Assembly: GCF_003144245.1 (NCBI RefSeq)
Contig: NW_020289989.1
Location: 1 to 64,000, forward strand
Direction of reading: 5' to 3'
DNA: 64,000 nucleotides
DNA from: Jaminaea rosea
Taxonomy: Eukaryota; Basidiomycota; Exobasidiomycetes; Microstromatales
Positions 54,991 through 64,000 of this stretch are shown here, in pieces (position 1 is the stretch's first letter; every line of letters begins with the position of its first letter). Below the pieces are notes generated by a model. That model was not told where the DNA came from and searched no databases. It saw only the letters and a program-made list of their open reading frames with translations. The position numbers and the translations under genes were made by a program.

Positions 54991-56135
54991 GTGCGCGCAC
55001 AAAGTAGCAGCAGGGACATTTGCTTTCTCCGTTTCGCCTTCTCCTCTCGTAGCCCTACACTATCATATTGCCCTTTCTCCTCTGGCGCCCTTGGCTCTGT
55101 GTCTCTATCCAGTCACCGCACAACCAATCACATTGCGTCGATTGACTAGCTCGCTGGCCCGCCCGAATTCGTGTGACATCTAGCGATGAGAGGCGCGGGA
55201 CGTGGTGCGTAGGGCGTGAGGCGTGAACGGGACGCGAGCCCTCGCCAGCGAGCCAGAGTCCCGTACCGCTTACTTCGCCTCGCTCGTTCCACTACGGGCC
55301 ACTCCACCTTGCGTGGCGTGGCTTACAGCAAAGCTCAGCATCAAACGAGTTCAATCGCTATGCAATCGCATCGAAATCTGGAACTTGCCACAGAAATGTC
55401 CAATCGTACGTCGTTGCTCCCTTCTATTGGCCTGGCCGCAGATTGCAACCGCAAAACTGCGTTTGCGGCGGGGCCACTTGTTGCCAAGGAGCAAGGCGAG
55501 GCATAACGACGAGAGGGTCCGTGGCGAGCGGCAGGTGAGACTTCAATTCGCTCGACCGCTGCTGAAGCGATGTTCGCTCCTCATGCTGCTCAGCGAGACA
55601 TCTTCGACACGCTCTAACGATCCCGCTTCCTTGGCTCTCGCTTGGTGGATGGCCCAGCCTCCGACGATTCATGGGATTGCGCGGGTTCCACAACGCGGCT
55701 CCGCTTCACGCTCCGACCTCCCCCCGTTCCACGCTACCACTTCGACTTCAACAGTGCGGCCAAATCTCCTTCTCTCGTGACCGCATCCATTCATTCGAGC
55801 CGCTCTCTGCACACACACACACGAATCAGACGATGGGTTTCTTTGTCTTTGTGAAAGGGGTGGGACCAATTGCCCGACAACACCAGCGCTCCTAATGGCG
55901 CGGCGATGGATCTATTGCGTGACGATGGAATCGATGACAGTGGATGCGTGACTATGAGATGACGAAGACCCAAATGATGACGATGAGAGAGCTATGCGTG
56001 ACTGCGTGACTGCTGATTAGACGAGAACCTAATGCAAGGTAGGATCGACTCTTGAGGTGACGGATTTTGGTTGGAACGCTGCTGCGCGTTCCGGTCTCGA
56101 AGCTTAAAACCTTGAGCGTGTCGCGCCAGCGACGC
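54991..56135. other. Intergenic region
   Basis: Space between the convergent 3' ends of two secreted-protein genes. A short ACACAC run is at 55808-55819. No domain-bearing frame seen. Confidence 0.5.
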
Positions 56136-56797
56136 TCAGAGAACGACTGGCTTGGGCGCCTCGCCGTTGGTAGTGACGGCGGCCATAGAAGGGACGCGAG
56201 CTTGCGTGGTTTGAGCAGCGGCAGCGGGAGCGGTAGACGACGTCCAGGTGCCAATGATGTCGTTTTGAGGGACGACAACTGCATTGTTGGCCACGGTGGG
56301 GGCGGTAGGGAAGGATCCCGAGCTGCTTGATACGGTGGATGCAGTAGCGTGGGCCTCTGAAACAGGGGCGACCTGGTTGCCTGCGCCGGTGATCTTCTTG
56401 AACTGGCTGTTCGACGAAGCGGTGGAATTTGACGAGGCCGACGAGGACATCGGCTTGAACATCGATGCGATGACGCTGCTGGTAGCAGACTTGCCAGAGC
56501 ACTGCGGGCGAAGGGGGGCAGATGATGGTCAGATCGTGTACGAAGCTGTTTCCAGAGCGAGCATCGCGCGCTCACCTTGCAAGAGAGGTTGCCGAGCGAG
56601 CCACGCTTGAGGACAGCGGTGTTGACTTTGCACACGGTGACAGGCTTCGCTGAGCCGCACGTTGTCGCACAGGCCTGCTCGAAGCGTGAGCAGAAGGTGG
56701 GGGCAGCGAAGTTGCTGAGGCCAGAGCCGACGGGGAGGGCGGTGACCATGGTCGAGAGGACCGAGGCGATGATGAAGAGGCAGATGAAGGCGCGCAT
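56136..56797 (-). CDS. Small secreted cysteine-containing protein
   Basis: Exons 56576-56797 and 56136-56501 on the minus strand encode 195 residues. A signal peptide (RAFICLFIIASVLSTMVTA) is followed by a compact N-terminal region with six Cys in the order TFCSRFEQACATTCG, VTVCKVN and LSCKCSG. The intron lies between the last two Cys codons. A LKR dibasic site falls between Cys 4 and Cys 5. The remaining ~120 residues are Ser/Thr/Ala-rich, as in wall-associated or glycosylated secreted proteins, and there is no clear GPI signal. Length, secretion and cysteines fit an effector-type or wall protein. I do not recognise a family. Confidence 0.75.
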
Positions 56798-59393
56798 CGT
56801 ATGTGAATGTCAGAGTATGCTGGATGTGATTGATGAAGGGGAGAGATTGGGTTCGTATCGCTGCCATCTTATACAAAAGTCTCCCGTCTCCCTGCTCGCC
56901 GAGTTAGGGGTGGCAACATCGCCTAGATCTCGATGGACGGTGTCTGCTGGGATCGGCCATAGCGCTAGGAGTAGGCCCAGGCTGGAACGTCTGGTAGCGG
57001 CGCCCATCTGCGTCTGGCTGAAACCCACCCCAACCCACGCAAACACAACCCCGCGCATCTGCGCTCTAAGCTGAGATCCAAGCCGCTCTCTCAATAGGCA
57101 TATCTCGGTCTGGACGTCGAAGGTGTGGCGGCGTACCACACCACTTAGCGTGGCGGCTGTACGGTCGGAGCAAGTTTGTTGGGCCTACTGGTTTCACCTG
57201 CTCCTTAAGGCACGCCCGCCTCTCGTCGTCTCACCCGGGCAGAGGCACGCGCATGGCCAGGTGAAACCGGCATCGTCGAGTGGCGAGGCCTTGAGGTGGC
57301 GGAGTGGAGGGCAATCAATCGGGGCGAGGCGGGCGCTCATCGCCGCCATTAGTGGCGGGCGTAAGGGGGACAAAGGGGCGCAAGCTATCATCTCTAGAGC
57401 CTGGTGAGGAAGTCATCGTCTGTCCAGGACTTCCGTATCCGGCGATGAAGGGGTTGCACGGGGCGGCGGCGGGCCCTCTGCTCTGGTATCCAGCTCCGCC
57501 CGGGCTGGCCACGCGGCGGCGAATGGAAGCCCTAGAGCGAGATCCAAACTCCGACGCGAGGCTTCGATAGACAATGGGCGGACCAAGGTCAAGGAAGGAA
57601 GTGGGTGTCGTGCGACGCGCTCGATGGATCGTGGCGCGGGCGCCACCATTGTTCGGCCCCTTTTGCCATCGAATCATGGCGACCTGAGATGGTGATTTGA
57701 CGCCCATTCCATCAATCTGCTGGATTCAACTACGATGAGATCTCGGCCTCTTTGCTGTCACGGCGATGTTCAATGGAAGACGTCACGTCGTGATCCGCGA
57801 GGAGACACCATCTTGTGCCCTCTGCCGCTCAAAAAAAGTGTTTCTCGTCCTTGACCATCACTTGGGTCCAATTAGCACCAGGGGCTACCCTCGCTTGCCT
57901 ATCGCCATCACTAATCATTGCCCTTTGCGCCGAAGCATGCACTCCAATAGGCCCTCACGACCTCGACCCTGTTTGTTCAGAGCCATGCCTTGCTCTTACT
58001 GCTATAAGCTGGATCGATGCCTGAGCCAACAGTTCGGAAGCGACCATTTGAACTCGCTCGCAGGCAGGCCAGGCCATCGAGATAGCGGCGCCCTAATGCC
58101 CTGCTTCGATTGGACTCCGTCGCGTCGCCCGCGGGAGCGCGTCGCCGCACACGCTCAAAGCAGAAGGCTGCGCGCTCAGAGTGGCAGCGACGAGCTTGAG
58201 GCCGTCAATCCCCGCCCATCGAGATCGTTGTCGATCTCGACGTGAGCATCGAGATGCCCAAATGGCTGGCAGACCATGCCGCCAAGGATTGCTGCACGCT
58301 ACGCCTCCTTCCGCTTGCGCTCCTGGATGCCTCGGAGCTACCACTATTCCCACCGCGACGCCGTCGCCGCTGGTGGTTGTGCCTAGGCTAAATACAGTGA
58401 TCAAGGGTCCGTATCGTGAGATGAGACGGATGCGATGAGCAAGTCGTGGTTCAACAAGGGTCTAGGTGTCACAACGCCTCGCCATGCGATAGCGCGCGCC
58501 ACGATGAGAGTTGAATTGGTGTAGCGACGGAGCTACTTTGCGGTGAGGGTCCTCGACGCAGTGGCTGTATGTAGATCGGCCTGCCAGATCTAACGCCCTC
58601 GACATTTGAGCGTGGCTGCATGTAGCAGCTTGTGGTCGTTTCCAATCGCTCCATCTGGACCCCTACTCGTTACCACCGGAACCACGCTTGCGCGCGTGCC
58701 CGCAACCATATCGCCTGCTTTCAAATGTGTCGCAATAGATGCGATGGCTGCCTGCCAACTTTCGGCGCGAAGAGGTTTTGACCGGGCCATTGTGACTTGT
58801 ACCCCCGCTACCAGCCACCATCGAGCGCCGCGCTATCATAGCGTTCCCACCATTCCACGTCGGCCCTGTTAGCATTGGTTAGTGATCGCAAGACGTCTCA
58901 GCGAGAAGTCAAGCCGCGGCTCTGTCCCGTCTACGGAAAGCATCGAGACAAGGAGCTACTGCGAGCCAACCACACGGGAAGGTGTCACGAGAGAGCGCTG
59001 CGATGAGGCGCCATGGTGAGGCGCTACCATGAGACGCTAGCGAGGAGGCGCCGTCCGCTTGGAAGCCCGTTCCATTCTCGTACGAGGGTAAGTCAGACGC
59101 GGCGCTCACAAATGTCTTGCGGGCTATGATGGGATTAGATAGAAGTTTCAATTTCATCGTGAGATTTTTGGGGCTGGTGTTGCGCTGCCGCGGCTATGCT
59201 GGATAATACAAATGATGATGCGTGAGAGAGGGGGAGTGGGGATCGGGGAGCTTCGTAATCATGAAATTGATCGTGAGAAAAGCCTGGTGCTTCGTCGTAG
59301 ATCGTGGCTTGCTGTGCTGGGGTAGTCTTGATGATGATGTGAGTGTGTGACGATGCCAAGGATCATTGCGCTCGCTGAGCTGTGTGTGCACCC
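56798..59393. other. Long intergenic region
   Basis: About 2.6 kb. No frame carries a recognisable domain. GGTTTCACCTG (57189-57199) and its complement CAGGTGAAACC (57259-57269) form an 11-base inverted repeat. No tRNA or other RNA gene could be recognised. The last ~250 bases before 59394 are the 3' flank of DBF4. Confidence 0.5.
56866..56876 (-). promoter_or_regulatory. TATA box of the small secreted protein gene
   Basis: On the minus strand TGTATAAGATG lies about 70 bases upstream of the start codon at 56797, a normal place for a TATA element of a highly expressed fungal gene. Confidence 0.5.
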
Positions 59394-62112
59394 TCAAAGC
59401 GCCTCGCCCACGATGTAGGGATCCAGATACTCGTCCTCCTCTGCGCGCTTCCCGTCGTCGTAGTCGCCCTGCAATCCAGGACTCGTTCCGGGGGTCAGGT
59501 GCCCCTCATTCTCCTCAATCGACGTGTTCCACTCCAAACTCTGCCCTGCATGCGTCTCGTACGACTCCTCGCCCTCGCCCTGCTCAGCGCCGTCGTATGC
59601 GTACGCTGCATCCTCGCCGACGATGGAACCCACATCCTCGCAGCCCTCGTCGCCGTCCTCGTCATCATCGATGACGTCCTCTCCACGAGCATGACGCAGG
59701 ATGTACTCGCACTCGGGCTTGTGGATCCAAGGAGCGGGTGGACGGATGAGGCGCGCCAGGAGACTGTCGAGATTGGCAAAGTTGTTGTCGTTGGTGGCGA
59801 AGCGACGATGCTCAGCCGAGCTGATGTGGCGGTCAAAGTTGTTGAAGCCCTTGCGACAGTTCTCGCAGTAGAAGGCCTTCTTCTCCTTGTCCTTCTTAGC
59901 GGCGGCGACGGCAGCAGCTGCGGCTGCCTCTTGCTCGGCAGCAGCTGCTTGTGCTGCTGCGTGCGCGGCGGCGGCGGCGGCGGCGGCGGCAGCAGCGTGA
60001 GGACGGGCGGGATGCTGACGAGGAGGTGCCTGTGCGTGCGGCTGGGCGGGATGAGTCGCGTGATGGACCTTCTGGCTCTCATTCGTCATGCCGAGCATCT
60101 GGCGGACGAGGGCGCCGTGAGCGACAGGATCCGTAGCTCGAGGGACGGAGCTGGAACGAGCCATGGCATGGGAGCCGTCTGGAGTGGTCATGGTGTTGGC
60201 GGGGGAAGCAGCCGAGACCATACGCCTACCTAGCTGAGCGACACGCTTGTCTTGAAGAGCGAAGCTAGGCGTGGAGACACCTGCGATGATGCCGTGCGAG
60301 CCGTAGAGGCTGCCAGCGACACTAGCCGTGCTCCCGTACTGGGCCGAGGTCATGTTGCTGGCCACGCTGACGCTGTTGCCCGATGCTAGCTGGTAGGGGG
60401 AAGCTCCTCGCTCAAAGACACGAGACTCAGGGGCGGGGGAGGCGCTGGCACGGAGGCTGTCCTTGGACTGCTCACGACGAAGGCTGTCGAGGCGGTGGTA
60501 AGCGCGCGAGGGTTCTGGTCCGGGCGTAGTGGCAGCCTCGAGCTTGGCGCGATCGAGAGCCGCCTGACGTTCCTTTTTGCGTGCTTCGTCCTCAGCCTCA
60601 CGCTGCTCGCGCTCTCGCTCCTTCCTGCGGCTGTACTTGGTGAAGCTGGGCGCGGGGCGCAATGCGAAGGGGCAGAGAGATGGATGTCAGCGTGTACACA
60701 TACTATGCTTCTCGCACCGGAACTCACGGGCATCGTCCCTCGTGCTCGCCGTAGAGCTTGGGCCAGGGCGGCCTCTCATTGGGGTCCTCTGGCTTGGCGT
60801 ACTGCTGAAAGATGATGGCGTGATGCTCCTCTGTAGCGTCGCCCACGAGGACAAAGACGTCGTTGCGCTTGTCGAGGTAGCGATAGCCGCTCTGAGGTGC
60901 CGAGAGGTCGCGCTCCGACGTGCCGTGGATGCGCTCGTGTTCGAGCATCTTTGCGAGGTCTTGCTTGGTGGCGGACGACGGTCCAGTGCTCGCGGCATCA
61001 GTGCCAAAGAGGAAGTTCATCGTGGTCCAGAACTTGTCGAGCGTCCAGACCTTGATGCCGAGATCAGTGGCCTTGCGAACGACGTCGCTGGCGTTGGAGG
61101 CCATCGATGGGATGGTATCTTCGAAGGGATTACGGTCAGAGTGGAGGGGAGTCTCGCGATTCTTGCGTCCGAGTCCCTTTTTGCTCGGGGAGAAACGCTT
61201 GGTGGCAGCACCAGTAGCGGCCGTGGCGGCGGCGGCGGCGGTAGCGTCAACTTTGCGCGTGACGGCAGAGGGAAGGCGAGAGGAAGAGGTCGAAGGTGCC
61301 GTAGTCGTCGTAGCTGTGGCTGGCGTCTTGCGATTGGCGACGACGTGGGAGCACGACTTGTCAAAGAAGGGCTCGACTCGCCCGCCGCACCTCTGAATGG
61401 CAATGGTCATCTTTTCTTTACTCTTGTCGTCGAAGCCATCGAGGTAGAAGGCGAACTTGGTGAAGGCGGCAATGTACTTTTTGCGCCAGTCATTGCGAGT
61501 GAGGCGGGTATGTTCGTCCTTTGCTGCTCGCTCAGCGGCCGAGAGACGGGAGTGCTTGTCGATGCGCGTGGTCGTGGTCGTGGGGGCGAGGGAAGGGGTA
61601 GCAGCCGTCTTGGTGGGCTCAGTGTTGTTGCGAGGTTGAGGCTGAGGTGGTTGTGGTCCCTCTTCATCGACGTTCATCTGGTTGAGCTCGTTGGAGATGC
61701 TCTGACTAGTATTGGCACTCTCGCCGCCCTCTCTCTCACTCTTGGAGGATCGACTCTTTTTGTGAGGATGAGGTGGACTCGCCTCGTCATCTTCGTCTAC
61801 GATGTTGCGAGGATGAACCTCCTCGCGTGGGATGGCACGCTTCTGAGGGGTGCGCAAGCCTATATTCGAGGCTGCTGCTGCTGCTACTGCTGCTGAGCGA
61901 GAGGCTACAATGTGCTTGGCAGAGGCTAGGCGGGAGGTAGGCTGCTGCTGTTGGGTAGCAGATGGCTTCAATTGCGCTTCCTCGGCCACGTCGTCGCCCG
62001 TACCTCGAGGCTGAACATTTTTGACGCTGAGAGGGATTCTCGTCGTTGCAGCCGTCGAGCGAGAGGCTGGAAGCCCCGCTTCATTGGGCGGCTGCTGACG
62101 TCGACTAGCCAT
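59394..62112 (-). CDS. DBF4: Dbf4-type regulatory subunit of the Cdc7 (Hsk1) kinase
   Basis: Activator and targeting subunit of the kinase that fires replication origins by phosphorylating Mcm2-7. Exons 60728-62112 and 59394-60645 on the minus strand encode 878 residues. A BRCT-like N-motif occupies about 225-370 (YLDGFDDKSKEKMTIAIQRC, VEPFFDKSCSHVVANRKTP, ATDLGIKVWTLDKFWTTMNF). The middle M-motif is PWPKLYGEHEGRCPFTKYS, split by the intron inside Pro. The C-motif is the DBF zinc finger KAFYCENCRKGFNNFDRHIS with SAEHRRFA. Between M and C lies a long Ser-rich segment and an Ala/His-rich helix of about 50 residues (poly-Ala). The C terminus is acidic. All three Dbf4 motifs are present in the right order, so the call is firm. 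Confidence 0.94.
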
Positions 62113-62735
62113 GATGACAGCGCCTCACCACGAGCGCGAGGACGACTCGCACACGACTACGACGACGACTTAGTCAATATGACCGCGCGGGTATAGCAAT
62201 GAAGAGAGACGAGGAGCCGATGCTGATGCTGCTGATGACGATGATGACGACGAGCGGCGTGATGATGAGGAGAGGGAGGCTCCAGGCCAACGTCTATGAG
62301 TGGTGGTAATGGTGGTAAAGAAGGCAAGATGGAGTGGATCAACGATGCTTTTGTTGATCCCTCGCCTGCCTTGCCTGCCCGCCTGCCCGCCTGCCCGCCT
62401 GCCCGCCCGTCCGCCTGCTCGCGGCCTGCCTGGCCCGCTCACTCGACGACCCGCTTTGGGTCTGTCACTTCGAGCGGGCGGAGAAATCGAGGACCGCGTC
62501 GCGTTGAGACGAGGCCAACAGGCGGACAGACGGACGGAACGGCAAGCAAAAGTGGAGCAACGTCGGCGCACGGGCGGCGCTACGGGCACAGACGGCGTCG
62601 AAACGTGTTCGTCTTTCGGAGTCGTCAATCGAATTTCGTTAATCGTCAGGTCGTACGACTTCGTCTAAGGCAGACATGGATATATCAACAAATCTATGGG
62701 TGCTACGCCTGCATCTAAGCTGTACTCGCCCCCGG
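62113..62735. other. Intergenic region with tandem CCTGCCCG repeats
   Basis: Contains a GCCTGCCC array of about five 8-base units at 62373-62412 and GAT/GAC trinucleotide runs at 62228-62262. These lie between the DBF4 promoter and the 3' end of the ATPase gene. No gene seen. Confidence 0.6.
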
Positions 62736-64000
62736 CTACCACGCAATCTTGGCCAGGAAGCCACGCGGGTAGGTACGCACACAATATTTGCGACCCTCCT
62801 CGAGCATCAGCATGAATGCAGCGTACGCCAGTCCCAGCCCATACACCTCCCCGGGAACGCCGTACGTGTTGAGGACATGCTGCAACCCAGGAATGTAGCT
62901 GAGGAAGACGGTAATCAGTAGAGCAATGACCGCTGTGGGGAGGATCCAGAAGTTGCTCGTCTCGGGCTTAAAGTAGGGAGGGTGCTGGAAGATTGACAGC
63001 TTGCGAGTGCGAACGATGAGCAGAGTGCCCCACTGAGCGAGCACGAGCGTGAACCAGTAAGCGGCGTTGCCCTCGTTGAGCTTGGCCTGGAAGAGGTCCG
63101 GGTCGCTGTTCTGCAGCGGATTGTTGCCGTAGTGGAGCCAGAGGGAGGAGAACGGCAGGCCACGTCGCTCCAGCAGCCAAAAGCACTGCAGGAAGCTCAT
63201 CGCCGTCATAGGCAGACCGAGGAAGATGTAAGACTGGAGCAAGAGCTTCCAGTCGGCAAGACGATCCTTCTTGACGTTGCGCGGCTTGCGCTTCATCAAG
63301 TCCGACTCGGGCTTTTCATTGATGAGGGCCAGCGAGGGTCCGATGTCGATCAAGACGCATTGGAAGATCATCTGCAAGTTGCTGAGCGCTTGAGGAAGAC
63401 CTGTAAAGAAGGCCATGAGGATAGCCCAGAGCTCGCAGAAGCAGCCGGCGGGGAGCAGGTAGCTCACCGTCTTCTTGAGGTTCTCGAAGCAGAGGCGACC
63501 GAGCATCATGGCGTCAACGAAGCCAGAGAAGGAGTCGAGGAGTACAAGATCCGCGGATTCCATGGCAATGTCGGAGCCTCCAGCGATGGCAACGCCCACA
63601 TCGGCCTGACGCAGGGCAGGCGCATCGTTGGCTCCATCACCGGTCATCGAGACGACGCCATCTCGCGCCTGGAACTCCGTGACGATGCGAAGCTTTTGCT
63701 CAGGCGTCGTACGCGCAAAGACAATCTCGTCGAATCGCGTGGCTCGCTCCCAGTGGTGCTGCTCCATCTTCTGTAGGTCGGAGCCAGAGAGAGAGAGGGC
63801 GAGCTGAGGGCGCGAGGCGTTGTCGTTGAGGAACGAATACTCGGGCAGAATCAAGTTGGCGTCAGAAAGGTCGTCGAAGCCGTACACCTGACGAGCCGTG
63901 ATGATGCCGCATTGACGAGCGATGGCTACGGCCGTCTTTTGGAAATCACCCGTGACCATGAAGAAGCGAGCGCCGGCACCGCGACACGTAGCCACGACGC
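62736..64000 (-). CDS. Type IIC P-type ATPase (Na+/K+-ATPase-like), C-terminal part
   Basis: Cation pump; the 5' part lies beyond the right edge, so only about 420 C-terminal residues are here. Seen are the end of the nucleotide/phosphorylation domain (FFMVTGDFQKTAVAIARQCG, IVFARTTPEQKLRIVTEFQA), the hinge MTGDGANDAPALRQADVGVA, and GRLCFENLKKTVSYLLPAG, followed by membrane helices with MIFQCVLIDIGPSLALINEK. The cytosolic MKRKPRNVKKDRL motif and the end FQHPPYFKP and GRKYCVRTYPRGF also appear. The wording is of the Na,K-ATPase alpha class (IIC), not the PMA1 H+-ATPase or the ENA sodium pump. Fungal IIC pumps, named ACU in Ustilago and some yeasts, are high-affinity K+ or Na+ uptake pumps. The helix-4 and DKTG motifs are outside the window. 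Confidence 0.88.
   Translation of the reverse strand, partial: VVATCRGAGARFFMVTGDFQKTAVAIARQCGIITARQVYGFDDLSDANLILPEYSFLNDNASRPQLALSLSGSDLQKMEQHHWERATRFDEIVFARTTPEQKLRIVTEFQARDGVVSMTGDGANDAPALRQADVGVAIAGGSDIAMESADLVLLDSFSGFVDAMMLGRLCFENLKKTVSYLLPAGCFCELWAILMAFFTGLPQALSNLQMIFQCVLIDIGPSLALINEKPESDLMKRKPRNVKKDRLADWKLLLQSYIFLGLPMTAMSFLQCFWLLERRGLPFSSLWLHYGNNPLQNSDPDLFQAKLNEGNAAYWFTLVLAQWGTLLIVRTRKLSIFQHPPYFKPETSNFWILPTAVIALLITVFLSYIPGLQHVLNTYGVPGEVYGLGLAYAAFMLMLEEGRKYCVRTYPRGFLAKIAW

Noticed and set aside
53686-55002. 438-residue open frame antisense to the secreted hydrolase-like gene
   Set aside because: Val/Glu/Arg-rich product typical of the complement of GC-rich coding DNA; the sense frame has a signal peptide, clean intron and fold motifs.
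57000-59390. tRNA or other structured RNA genes, and transposon genes
   Set aside because: No GGTTCGAATCC-type B box with a matching acceptor stem, and no transposase or reverse transcriptase motifs were seen in this or other intergenic parts.
60577-61896. 439-residue plus-strand frame opposite DBF4
   Set aside because: Antisense of a clear DBF4 gene with all three motifs; low-complexity product.

Overview
This is a nuclear chromosome segment of a basidiomycete fungus. The grounds are GC-rich DNA, few and short introns per gene (about 50-110 nt, mostly GTGAGT/GTGCGT donors and CAG acceptors), 5' leaders rich in C and T, and clearly fungal proteins (CBP4, KEX1, MOZART1, Nop53, a type IIC cation ATPase). 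The low intron density and the gene types point to Ustilaginomycotina (smuts and relatives), but that placement is inference. A short run of Ns (25220-25244) marks an assembly gap. Genes are closely packed and many pairs share a short divergent promoter. Layout: 1-1545 (minus) is a decaying or mis-assembled tandem OTU-like gene cut by the window edge. From 3.4 to 10.7 kb lie glutathione synthetase, a mitochondrial CoA-transferase family III enzyme, an inositol polyphosphate 5-phosphatase and the complex III assembly factor CBP4. From 10.7 to 14.9 kb is a gene-poor stretch full of degenerate and tandem repeats, leading into an HSF-type transcription factor and an MHYT-domain membrane protein. 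From 22.3 to 41.3 kb is a dense housekeeping block: a Dpb3/POLE4-like histone-fold protein, MOZART1, complex I NDUFS6, SEC31, NOP53, TRM61, a DUF1275 membrane protein, a PAAF1/Rpn14-like WD40 protein, KEX1 and ICP55. From 41.4 to 48.7 kb is a nutrient block: a TauD-type dioxygenase divergent from an allantoate-permease-family transporter (a pair expected to handle sulfonates), then a sedolisin protease with a disturbed propeptide reading frame and a retinol-dehydrogenase-like SDR. From 49 to 57 kb are three secreted-protein genes with long intergenic DNA between them. From 59.4 kb to the end are DBF4 and the C-terminal part of a type IIC Na+/K+ P-type ATPase. The item of most interest is the secreted precursor at 49048-50745. 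It has a signal peptide, thirteen near-identical 25-31 residue acidic repeats each ending in a dibasic Kex2 site, and a His-Pro tract on either side of the repeat block. It looks like a Kex2-processed repeat protein (KEP), the class that includes the Ustilago maydis repellent Rep1, although its peptide sequence is not one I recognise. The next gene, at 53564-54990, is a secreted alpha/beta-hydrolase-fold protein that also has a short His-Pro motif just after its signal peptide and appears to lack the nucleophile serine. KEX1, which would trim basic residues from Kex2-cut peptides, lies 10 kb away, but its role is general and the proximity may be chance. Coordinates of spliced genes were derived by hand from splice consensus and phase; each set of exons listed as complete is in phase from ATG to stop.
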